64,000 nt of DNA, taken from assembly GCA_027484685.1 (NCBI GenBank), contig JAIXSO010000047.1, positions 243,231 to 307,230 on the forward strand, read 5' to 3'. This stretch comes from Bacteroidota bacterium. Lineage in GTDB: Bacteria; Bacteroidota; Bacteroidia; UKL13-3. Position numbers and translations under genes: made by a program. Under the pieces are notes generated by a model. That model did no database searches and was not told the origin of the DNA. It saw only the letters and a program-made list of their open reading frames with translations. Below, piece by piece: positions 42,567 through 50,381 of the stretch (the stretch's first letter is position 1; every line of letters begins with the position of its first letter).

Positions 42567-43627
42567 TGTTTGTAAAAATACTTTCTCGCAAGAATCCAAG
42601 TTTTAAGCAGTTAGCAGAATATATTCTAAAAGACAAAACGCCATATAAATCAGCTAAAGGCATTCTCAAACATAACATCAAAGGCTCAACTGTAGAGGCT
42701 ATAGTTAAAGAATTTGAAAGGAATGAAACATTTAGAACCTTTATTCGAAAAGATCAGATTGCTCTATACCATGAAATTATTAGTTTAAGCAGCAATGAGG
42801 AAAACTATATTCCTGATGAAGTCATGATGGATATAACTCAAAAATACCTTGATTTAAGAGGTACTAAAGGTATGTACCTTGCTGCCCTTCATAGAGATAC
42901 AGAGCACTGCCACGCCCATATCATGACTTCTGCCTTAGAATATTGTACAGGAAAAGCTCACCGAGTATCAAAAAGTGCTTTACAGGACATAAAGTTACTT
43001 CTGCAAGACTATCACCTTCAAAAGTATCCAGAAATCATAGAATCCTTTTGCGACCATAGTAAAGGTAGGAGTTTTGCAAAAAATAAGGAATACCATCGAA
43101 GGCATAAGGAAGAACGAACTAAACTCAAAGAATCGGTTCAACATCAAGTCCAAGATTTATTCAAACAATCAAAAAGCTTTGATGAATTTTTAGCTTTACT
43201 AAGGGATAATGGACTTCACCACTATGAACGAAATGGAATTGCGACAGGCTTATCAATCGGAGAAAATAAAATAAGATTCACAAGATTAGGAATAGCAAAG
43301 GAAGAAATTGAACAACTAAAATTACCTGAAATTAGACTGGAAGAAAAAGTGCTAAAACAAGAATCAAGAAAGAGTGCCGAAATGAAAACAATAAATATTA
43401 ACAGACCAATAAATACAGAAGATACTGTATACCGTTTCCCTATTGATGAGTTTGACAATCCATTGGATTCTAATTTAACCTTAAATGTAGAGTTTCAAGA
43501 TTGTAATTGGCTAGAAGAAATAACAATATTTGAGGAACAAAAAATTAAACAAAATAATGATATTTCACTGATTAATAATACCTTTGATAATAAATCAGAA
43601 AATTATGACTTAGAAGTAGATGTATAA
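42566..43627 (+). CDS. mobA: MobA/MobP-family relaxase
   Basis: The 353-residue product has the relaxase motif III AALHRDTEHCHAHIM (His-rich metal site, about residues 106-120) and the motif-I-like YHEIISLS region before it. A C-terminal helical extension follows. It nicks DNA at oriT and leads the strand through the channel. With traG, mobC and the ArdC-N-like gene this is a compact mobilization module without mating-pore genes. Confidence 0.9.
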   Translation: MFVKILSRKNPSFKQLAEYILKDKTPYKSAKGILKHNIKGSTVEAIVKEFERNETFRTFIRKDQIALYHEIISLSSNEENYIPDEVMMDITQKYLDLRGTKGMYLAALHRDTEHCHAHIMTSALEYCTGKAHRVSKSALQDIKLLLQDYHLQKYPEIIESFCDHSKGRSFAKNKEYHRRHKEERTKLKESVQHQVQDLFKQSKSFDEFLALLRDNGLHHYERNGIATGLSIGENKIRFTRLGIAKEEIEQLKLPEIRLEEKVLKQESRKSAEMKTININRPINTEDTVYRFPIDEFDNPLDSNLTLNVEFQDCNWLEEITIFEEQKIKQNNDISLINNTFDNKSENYDLEVDV

Positions 43628-43662
43628 AAGTAAACTATTTAAAACCATTAATCAGATAAATT

Positions 43663-46167
43663 TTGAGTACTAATAAAATTTTTTCTTCTCTCCTAATTAT
43701 ATTTCTAACTACTTTACAAAGTACGATAGTAAACGCTCAAAAGTTTTCTGAGAATACTAGACTATGTTTATTAAATAATGAATTCGACTTATCTATTCTA
43801 CCTAAAAATGAACTTGATAAGAGAATATATTCAATGATTGAATATGCAAGAGATTACTCACCATATTATAACCGTTCATATATTCCTTATATAGATGATG
43901 GTGAGACAGAATTTGAGTTTAATAATGACTTGAGAGATTCTCTAATTTCTATATGTATAAGGTTTAAAAGAAGTATTTCAAAACCACAAAAAGCAATTAA
44001 AAATTTAAGTTCTATTTATCTTGATAGTTTATTTGAAATTCTCAATTTTAAAAAAGTAAGTGGCTTCCAAATACATAATTTACAAAACGAAGTTATAAAC
44101 AATAAAAACAAAAATTATAAAATAAAAGGTTTACAATTACTTACAAGATTTTATTTTTATAAGTATTACTATTCATCTCATGACGATTCAAGTCTTGAAA
44201 AGGCTTATTATTTTCAAAGCAGATTAATTGACCAATTAAAACGAGATTCCAATAATAAAAGAGTATTACTTAATGAACTAGTGAATTTAAGTCATATGCA
44301 ATTTGAAACACTCTATAATTTTTATAGTTATGAGAAACTTTTAGAAACTGAAATTGAAGCAAATAGACTTTCTAAAACTATTGGAACACAAAACGAAATT
44401 GAAAGGTCAAACTTACGAATAGTCAATACAATTGGTGAAATGTACTTGCAGTCAATTGGAACCAATGTTTTATCTACAACAGACCAACAGTTATTAAATA
44501 ATCTCTTTATTAAACTACTTTATAAAGAAATATTTATTCGAAAAAATAAAAGCAACGATTTAGTTAAGTTAAATATTATTGGAAGGTATATCTCAAAAGT
44601 AAAGATTTCATTCAATTGGAACCCAATTACTTCTCAAAGATGCTTTTTATCAAGCGCAATTCTTTCAAGTTTAAATAACGATTATTCCTCACTATTATCA
44701 AACCTAAGTCATTATACATCTAGTTTACCTAAACTAAATTATTTTGATTCTTTACAAGGTGAATTCCAACATAGAAAGAAACTTTGGGAACTTTATTCTG
44801 ATTTAACTGCATTAATATATCCAAGAAATGAACTAATAATACATTTCAATAATTTTTGGAAAGCAGCTGACCTTTTTACATTATTAAACAATATTAGAAG
44901 CTCAAAAAATCCAAGTTCCGATTCCCTATTTCTTAGGTTGAATCAAGATAAATACTATATTGAACTGTGCAATGAAATTAACCTAATAAATAAATTGCCA
45001 TATGAATTTTTATATAACAATAGGTATTATGAAACATATCTGAAATTCGCTGAAATTCAAAATAAAATTGAATTTGCTAACTTCCGAATACAAAACCAAA
45101 CAAATAATAGTAAAGATTTCAATTGGGATAGCTTATATCTAGTTAATAATCCTATTGGGTCCTACACTTATTTGAAATCAGCGATAAATCTTCCCGTTAA
45201 TGCCTGGTTGTGGAGATATCGCTCATTATTAAAAGGTGAACTGGATGCTAAAACGCATGAATTGGCATATGTAGATTCTATTGAAATAAAATTATTACAG
45301 CTTCAAAAAACAAATATTTTAAACGAAAAACACGCCCTTTCAAAATTAAAAGAAACTGAAATAAATGCAGAAAAAGAAAAACGTAAATCAGAACAGAAAT
45401 TTTTCATTTTACTTGTTGCAAGCATACTAATACTTACTTTATTAATTTTCACAATAATTATCTCAAATAGACGTGCAAAAACTAGACACGAAATTTCAAA
45501 ATTAAAAATAGACATATCAAGGTCTAATCTAAATTCTCATTTCATAAAAAATCTAATGGCGGGACCAATTGGTGCTCCTACATATCAATCTAGAAACGTT
45601 GAATCTATAAAAGTATTTGACCACTTTAATGATTTACTAAAAAACCATTATTCATTTTCACAGAAAGATGTAATCAATCTTGAGGATGAATTATTGTTTC
45701 TTAATGATTATATATTCCTAGAGTATTTAAGACATAAAGAAAAATTTTCAACAGTACCAACTATAAATGAAAATATTAGCAAGGAGAGTTTAATTAATTT
45801 TAAAATTCCACCTTTATTACTTCAACCAATAGTTGAAAATGCATTTAAAGAAATCCGTCCTGATATTAATAATGCTATTTCAGTTAACATATCTGAGGAT
45901 AATTTTAAAAACGTAATAATTGTAATTTCTGATTTTGGATATGGAATTTCTGATGAAAGTTTAGCAAAACTGAATAATTATTCAGGTGATAAGATTTTTA
46001 AAGAACGTGATGTGAAAACAGGATTAGAAATTACACTAGATAGGATAAAACTATTCAATTTAACTTCAAGAGCAAAAATAAGTATTTGCTTTTCAAGAAA
46101 TGAACCACATGGGTTAAAAGTTGAACTAAAATTAAACAAAAAATATGAAAAAGATTTTAATTGTTGA
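43663..46167 (+). CDS. LytS-like sensor histidine kinase with secreted sensor domain
   Basis: The start is TTG at 43663, because it yields a signal peptide (residues 1-26) and no ATG is found before it. Residues 27-570 form a large helical periplasmic domain with an end-on coiled coil. One transmembrane helix (about 581-600) leads to a His_kinase (LytS-type) region with LNSHFIKNLM (the usual form is NPHFLFN, so the Pro and second Asn differ). The N box PPLLLQPIVENAFKE and G box SDFGYGISDE follow. It overlaps the response-regulator gene by 23 bp. A two-component pair inside a mobilization element is unusual. Confidence 0.85.
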   Translation: MSTNKIFSSLLIIFLTTLQSTIVNAQKFSENTRLCLLNNEFDLSILPKNELDKRIYSMIEYARDYSPYYNRSYIPYIDDGETEFEFNNDLRDSLISICIRFKRSISKPQKAIKNLSSIYLDSLFEILNFKKVSGFQIHNLQNEVINNKNKNYKIKGLQLLTRFYFYKYYYSSHDDSSLEKAYYFQSRLIDQLKRDSNNKRVLLNELVNLSHMQFETLYNFYSYEKLLETEIEANRLSKTIGTQNEIERSNLRIVNTIGEMYLQSIGTNVLSTTDQQLLNNLFIKLLYKEIFIRKNKSNDLVKLNIIGRYISKVKISFNWNPITSQRCFLSSAILSSLNNDYSSLLSNLSHYTSSLPKLNYFDSLQGEFQHRKKLWELYSDLTALIYPRNELIIHFNNFWKAADLFTLLNNIRSSKNPSSDSLFLRLNQDKYYIELCNEINLINKLPYEFLYNNRYYETYLKFAEIQNKIEFANFRIQNQTNNSKDFNWDSLYLVNNPIGSYTYLKSAINLPVNAWLWRYRSLLKGELDAKTHELAYVDSIEIKLLQLQKTNILNEKHALSKLKETEINAEKEKRKSEQKFFILLVASILILTLLIFTIIISNRRAKTRHEISKLKIDISRSNLNSHFIKNLMAGPIGAPTYQSRNVESIKVFDHFNDLLKNHYSFSQKDVINLEDELLFLNDYIFLEYLRHKEKFSTVPTINENISKESLINFKIPPLLLQPIVENAFKEIRPDINNAISVNISEDNFKNVIIVISDFGYGISDESLAKLNNYSGDKIFKERDVKTGLEITLDRIKLFNLTSRAKISICFSRNEPHGLKVELKLNKKYEKDFNC

Positions 46168-46945
46168 GGACGAAGAACCAGTATTTGCAAATTATGTAAT
46201 ATTGGTTGAATTAATTGCAAAGGAATTGGACGTAAACCTTATTGTTTTACCTCAAGCTAAATCATTTGATGATGCAAAAGAAAGCTTAAAATTAAATCCT
46301 GATATCATATTTTTGGACAACTGGCTTAATGAAAATGGAAAATCTGGAATTGATTTATTTCTTGAATCCATTGCCCAAATACCTATATACACAATATTTG
46401 TAACAGCAGAAGATAAGGTCGGTACACTAAAACAATTGGTTGGTAAAATGGTACCTGTAATTGATAAACCATTTCGTTATAATGAAATGTTACAGATTTT
46501 AAGCGGCTATTTAAATGCAAGTAGTAAACCAAATTTTAAGCAAAATCTAAAAGTGGACTATGAATCAATTCTCAGGAAGCAAAACATTTTTACCTTTAAA
46601 TTAGTCAAGATTGGAGACGAAGAGTTAGATCCTATGAGAATAGTATTTATTCAAGCAGATTCTACAAATGGGAAATTTGGTACTATCGTCTATTTTGCAG
46701 ATTATAAGAAAATTACATCATCCACATATATTGTGGATTGGGAAGTGAAACTTAATGCTTTATTACCTAGTTTTTTTTATAAAATTGGAGCAGGAAGTAT
46801 AGTAAACAAAATTTTTATAGATCGATTGGTTTCCCCAAATATAATTATTTTAAAAGAACATATGATTACCAATAAAAGTACGCCAAAGAAAATTGAAGTC
46901 TCTAAAGATGGATATTCTGAGTTTGCAAAACGATTTAAAAGGTAA
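46145..46945 (+). CDS. Response regulator with LytTR-like DNA-binding domain
   Basis: The 266-residue product has a receiver domain (about 3-120): acidic pair in VEDEE, phospho-acceptor Asp52 in IIFLDNWLNE, Lys in VIDKPF. Residues about 155-240 follow the LytTR pattern (IVFIQADSTNGKFGTIVYFA, FYKIGAGSIVNKIFIDRL). It is cotranslated with the sensor kinase gene. Its target is probably local: the gap after it holds a direct repeat (TTTTTATCCA at 47031 and 47077) before the next operon. Confidence 0.85.
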   Translation: MKKILIVEDEEPVFANYVILVELIAKELDVNLIVLPQAKSFDDAKESLKLNPDIIFLDNWLNENGKSGIDLFLESIAQIPIYTIFVTAEDKVGTLKQLVGKMVPVIDKPFRYNEMLQILSGYLNASSKPNFKQNLKVDYESILRKQNIFTFKLVKIGDEELDPMRIVFIQADSTNGKFGTIVYFADYKKITSSTYIVDWEVKLNALLPSFFYKIGAGSIVNKIFIDRLVSPNIIILKEHMITNKSTPKKIEVSKDGYSEFAKRFKR

Positions 46946-47284
46946 CTTAAAGCTTTTTTAGCTTCATTAATTATCTAAATACCATTTTTAGAGTTTTTCT
47001 TCTGTTTATAGGTCTTTTTTAAGATTCTTTTTTTTATCCAAAATCTTTGTTGTGGAATTAACGAACGAAGTTTCATTTTTTATCCAAGGGCTTTAAGTTA
47101 TCAAACGAAAAGCCCACCAAGCGACAACTTGGTAGGCATAAAAAAGGAGAACCCGTTACGAACACAACGAACAGATTCCCTCTGAGTGCAGTATAGCATA
47201 CTACAAGAATATTGCAATAGTTGTGTAAGTGACGAGTCTCCAACAAAATGGGGCTCGTTTTTTTGTTCCTAAACGAACACAATT
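46946..47284. other. Regulatory gap: direct repeat, hairpins and terminator
   Basis: TTTTTATCCA occurs at 47031-47040 and 47077-47086, 46 bp apart on the same strand; LytTR proteins bind paired direct repeats, so this is a candidate operator. The hairpin CCaCCAAG-cgacaa-CTTGGtaGG follows near 47110-47135. A terminator-type stem ACGAGtCTCC / GGGGCTCGT with seven T's (47232-47264) lies only 20 bp before the next start codon. That is where an attenuator would be. No convincing gene lies inside. Confidence 0.5.
47232..47264 (+). terminator. Terminator or attenuator before the 47.3-49.9 kb operon
   Basis: ACGAG-t-CTCC pairs with GGGGCTCGT around AACAAAAT, and TTTTTTT follows. It is 20 bp before the ATG at 47285, so it would cut off transcription entering the operon unless read through. 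Confidence 0.65.
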
Positions 47285-47542
47285 ATGAAAAACTTAGACC
47301 AAACCGCTACAAAGGTAGCACAAATTCAAAACCAACTTCCTTTAATAGAAAAAATGTGTCAGATTCAGTTTGACCCACACTATTCTGTGTGGATACCCTA
47401 TGCACTTAATCAGCATATTGAAACACTTAGAGGAATTAAATCAGATACGAGTTGTTCTGCACAAGAAACATTAGAAAACTGTATCGAACTGAAGGAAAAA
47501 TTTGAAGCAGTAAATAAAACAGGAACAACCCTTAAATACTAA
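47285..47542 (+). CDS. Small helical protein of element operon
   Basis: The 85-residue product (MKNLDQTATKVAQIQNQL ... ETLENCIELKEKFEAVNK) is helical and soluble with no recognised family. First gene of a tight five-gene operon; 2 bp before the next gene. Confidence 0.65.
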   Translation: MKNLDQTATKVAQIQNQLPLIEKMCQIQFDPHYSVWIPYALNQHIETLRGIKSDTSCSAQETLENCIELKEKFEAVNKTGTTLKY

Positions 47543-47544
47543 TT

Positions 47545-47838
47545 ATGGAGAACGAACTGATTGTTAATTACTCTCAAATAGAAGGCTTTTGCCTACTTAG
47601 TTACTGTATAACTCAATTTAAAGAGGACGATAGTTTTTTTACCGCCCTGCATGGTACCTATAAAGATATTGAGACTAATGAAATAAAATATTTCTCAACA
47701 ACCCACCTCATGGAAAAGGGAGGCATAGGCTATGGCATAATTTGGGAAAGGTATGAGGAAGAAAAAATCCTAATAAATGAAATTGGAGGACATCAAGCTC
47801 CATATATAAATTTCGAACAATATTCATCAATTCAATAA
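47545..47838 (+). CDS. Small protein of element operon
   Basis: The 97-residue product is mixed alpha/beta (EGFCLLSYCITQFKEDDSFF, STTHLMEKGGIGYGIIWERY). No family recognised. Second gene of the operon, with a 25-bp gap to the membrane-protein gene. Confidence 0.65.
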   Translation: MENELIVNYSQIEGFCLLSYCITQFKEDDSFFTALHGTYKDIETNEIKYFSTTHLMEKGGIGYGIIWERYEEEKILINEIGGHQAPYINFEQYSSIQ

Positions 47839-47863
47839 CAAACCAAAAACCAAAAATTTTTTT

Positions 47864-48946
47864 ATGAAAACACAACTTTTAGGCACCTTAACTTCACATG
47901 AAGTAATACCATCACACCCTTTATTAAATAAGATAATTAAAGATTGTACACCAAAAATCATTGCAGCAAAACAACTTGGTATAAAACATTCGGCCATACA
48001 ATTACCACCATCAGACTTTGAAGCCAAATTACAGGATTATATAGAACCAATTCGAACAGATTTTGACTCCTATATCCCTGAAATAAAGGCTCAGTTGATT
48101 GGAGATACTCAACAAATTCAAGGTAACATTGCAAAAAATGCTGCTCAGAAACGCGATCAAGAGTTAACACAAAACAAGGCAGAAATTGATTCTGAAATAG
48201 AACTTTTTAAATCCAATAAACAGGAGAAACTTTCTTACATTCCTGCGTACATTATGTTTACGGGTATAGTACTTATCCTATTAATTTATAGTGGTGAAGT
48301 TTCGTTTCTATCTACTTCTCTTCAAATAATAACCACATCTTATTTGAGAGCAATAATTCTTGGAACTGCCATTTCAACAAGCATGCTATTAATTAGTCAC
48401 CTAGCACCAGTTTATACTGACCAAATAGGAAACAAAATTACTAGAATTTTAGCCAGAGTAACTGTTTGTATTATTGTTATATCTGCCTTTTGGTTTTTAG
48501 GACAATTGAGGGCAAGTTATGTCGCTTTAACCACTAAAGATGACACGGAAGCTTTTTCATTTGTTTTAATCAATAGCCTTTTGTTCATCGCAATGTTTTT
48601 GATTGCATACTTCTTGATCTTCCCAAATATTTCTCCAGTTAAACAGATACGGGAAATAAATACAGTCTTGAACAAAATTAGAAGCTTAGAAGCAAAGTCC
48701 AAGTCAATCGGAATTGAAATAGAAACTAATCGTGAAGAACTAGCAAAAGAGCTTTCCAAAATTTTAGATAGAATGCATCTAGCCAAGGCATCCGAGCGAT
48801 TGATAAATAATTTGTATTATAAAGCAGTGGCTGAATACGTTTTACAAAATACCTTAAAACGAGGTGTTCGCGTACCCTGTCATTCTGATTCTCCCGCATC
48901 TTTAGATTTCACATCCTTAATCGAATTAAAGAAAAATGAAGACTAA
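47864..48946 (+). CDS. Four-helix membrane protein with coiled coil
   Basis: The 360-residue product has a cytoplasmic helical N-terminus (about 1-125, containing EIDSEIELFKSNKQEKL). Four transmembrane helices follow (about 127-142, 156-175, 195-212, 225-246), then a coiled-coil tail (about 265-310). Conserved-looking polar residues inside the helices were not seen. It overlaps the VWA lipoprotein gene by 11 bp, suggesting they act together in the envelope. I recall similar pairs in Bacteroidota mobilizable elements but cannot confirm. Confidence 0.78.
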   Translation: MKTQLLGTLTSHEVIPSHPLLNKIIKDCTPKIIAAKQLGIKHSAIQLPPSDFEAKLQDYIEPIRTDFDSYIPEIKAQLIGDTQQIQGNIAKNAAQKRDQELTQNKAEIDSEIELFKSNKQEKLSYIPAYIMFTGIVLILLIYSGEVSFLSTSLQIITTSYLRAIILGTAISTSMLLISHLAPVYTDQIGNKITRILARVTVCIIVISAFWFLGQLRASYVALTTKDDTEAFSFVLINSLLFIAMFLIAYFLIFPNISPVKQIREINTVLNKIRSLEAKSKSIGIEIETNREELAKELSKILDRMHLAKASERLINNLYYKAVAEYVLQNTLKRGVRVPCHSDSPASLDFTSLIELKKNED

Positions 48947-49640
48947 AATATTAATAATCGCCATTTGGTTCATAAGTTGTAATACTAAACAGCAACCATT
49001 ACCAAGAATTACTCTAATCTTTGATTTGACAGATTCAATGACAAGTATTCAGGAATTAACTGATTACCAAATAAAAAAAGCTATTTCTAGTGATGAAAAA
49101 GATCTAATGTGGGAAGGTAGAATTGTTGAAATCTGTATACTTTCGGATGTCCGTCTAGGGACTAAATATAAATTCACCCTACAACCTTCAGGTTCTTTTA
49201 CTGGTAACGAAGTAAAAAGAATGGAAGAGATAGATATATTTATGAAATCAATAAATAATGAAATCGAAAGGATTAAAAGGAAAGCTCCTACCAAGGACCG
49301 ATCACTAATTTTTGAAAAATTATTCTATGAATTAACCGAGAGAAATGATCCAAGTCGAACTGTATATTGTTTCTCTGACCTGCACCAAAATTCGGAAAAG
49401 GTCTCATTTTACCAAAAAGAGGATATAAAAAAACTTATTAATCATGATAAAAAATGGTTCAAAAAAGCCTTTTCAAATGGACTCTCAATTCCCAACCTAA
49501 ATGGGCTTGTTCTTCACTTGATATACAATAGCAAAAGCCAACAGGAAGATGAAATCTTTTATCAAACCTCAACCATGTTAAAAGAAATTCTAAAGCCTTG
49601 TAATGCCACAGTGATCATTTCGTCATCAATTAATAACTAG
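48936..49640 (+). CDS. VWA-type lipoprotein
   Basis: The 234-residue product has a short lipoprotein signal (ILIIAIWFISC-N). It then has ITLIFDLTDSMTSI, the DxTxS start of a von Willebrand A MIDAS site. Later DRSLIFEKLFYELTERNDPS and TVYCFSDLHQNSE continue the Rossmann-like fold. VWA lipoproteins often assemble or sense envelope complexes. Partner is probably the four-helix membrane protein encoded just upstream. Confidence 0.75.
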   Translation: MKTKILIIAIWFISCNTKQQPLPRITLIFDLTDSMTSIQELTDYQIKKAISSDEKDLMWEGRIVEICILSDVRLGTKYKFTLQPSGSFTGNEVKRMEEIDIFMKSINNEIERIKRKAPTKDRSLIFEKLFYELTERNDPSRTVYCFSDLHQNSEKVSFYQKEDIKKLINHDKKWFKKAFSNGLSIPNLNGLVLHLIYNSKSQQEDEIFYQTSTMLKEILKPCNATVIISSSINN

Positions 49641-49645
49641 TAATT

Positions 49646-49918
49646 ATGGAACCACTGACTAAAGAAGATTTAATTTCCTTCAAACAAGACCTAATTGTTG
49701 AAATAAAGGAGATATTATCTAATAATAAACCACCTGAGGAGTCTGAATATTTAACAACATCTGAAACTAAAAGTATGCTCCGAGTTTCTACTAACAGTCT
49801 TGTAAAAATCCGAAATGTATTTGGACTAAAAAGAATCCAAATTTTAGGAAAATTTTACTACCTGAAATCCGAAATTCAAGCCTTGCTTGAACAGAAAAAA
49901 GAAAAGAAAAAACTATAA
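49646..49918 (+). CDS. Excisionase/MerR-like helix-turn-helix protein
   Basis: The 90-residue product has an N-terminal helix and then EYLTTSETKSMLRVSTNSLV / KIRNVFGLKRIQILGKFYYL, the winged-helix pattern of 'helix-turn-helix domain, excisionase-type' proteins common in Bacteroidota mobile elements. A basic tail (EQKKEKKKL) follows. It closes the 47.3-49.9 kb operon and lies near the recombinase gene, so a role in excision control is plausible. Confidence 0.82.
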   Translation: MEPLTKEDLISFKQDLIVEIKEILSNNKPPEESEYLTTSETKSMLRVSTNSLVKIRNVFGLKRIQILGKFYYLKSEIQALLEQKKEKKKL

Positions 49919-50003
49919 ATTAATACCACAAACATTGCTTATGAAGCAATTACAATGGATAAATTGTTGAAAGGCTATCAGTAATTGTTGATTTACCGCC
50001 TAC

Positions 50004-50055
50004 AATTTCCTATATCTCATATTGGTTATTATTACAAAATGAGATATAGGAAATT
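50004..50055. repeat. Perfect 17-bp inverted repeat
   Basis: AATTTCCTATATCTCAT (50004-50020) and ATGAGATATAGGAAATT (50039-50055) are exact reverse complements around an 18-bp loop. It lies between the helix-turn-helix gene and the small gene before the recombinase. There is no clean T run. It may be a terminator, a protein-binding site or a recombination-related site. Confidence 0.7.
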
Positions 50056-50139
50056 ATTTATTTCTACAAGCAACTTAATACATTGAATAGTACTTCAAGC
50101 ACTCTATTTTAAATAGTAATACCTTAAAATTCATTATTA

Positions 50140-50331
50140 ATGCCCATTACTTCTATTGATATTGATCTCACCCGAATGCATGATTTAACCATCGAAGAAA
50201 TCAAGGCATGTAGCTCATTTGCGCACTTTTCAGATGAAGAATTACAGGTTGTTTTAAATACCTTTAAAGCACTGTCTATCATAGCGTTTGAATGTATAAA
50301 AAATGACAAAAAAACCAATAAATTTACTTGA
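50140..50331 (+). CDS. Small protein upstream of recombinase 2
   Basis: The 63-residue product (ITSIDIDLTRMHDLTIEEIK, FSDEELQVVLNTFKALSIIA) is acidic and helical. Small proteins with this LTIEE...FSDEE pattern precede recombinase genes in Bacteroidota elements as far as I recall. It lies 50 bp before recombinase 2. A control role is inferred from position. Confidence 0.65.
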   Translation: MPITSIDIDLTRMHDLTIEEIKACSSFAHFSDEELQVVLNTFKALSIIAFECIKNDKKTNKFT

Positions 50332-50381
50332 AATCATTAGGATAAATATGTAATTTTCACAAGAATTAACCTTACAGAATT

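Noticed and set aside
47073..47282. 69-codon minus-strand ORF before the envelope operon
   Set aside because: It runs through a terminator hairpin and the leader of the next gene, and its composition is not protein-like.
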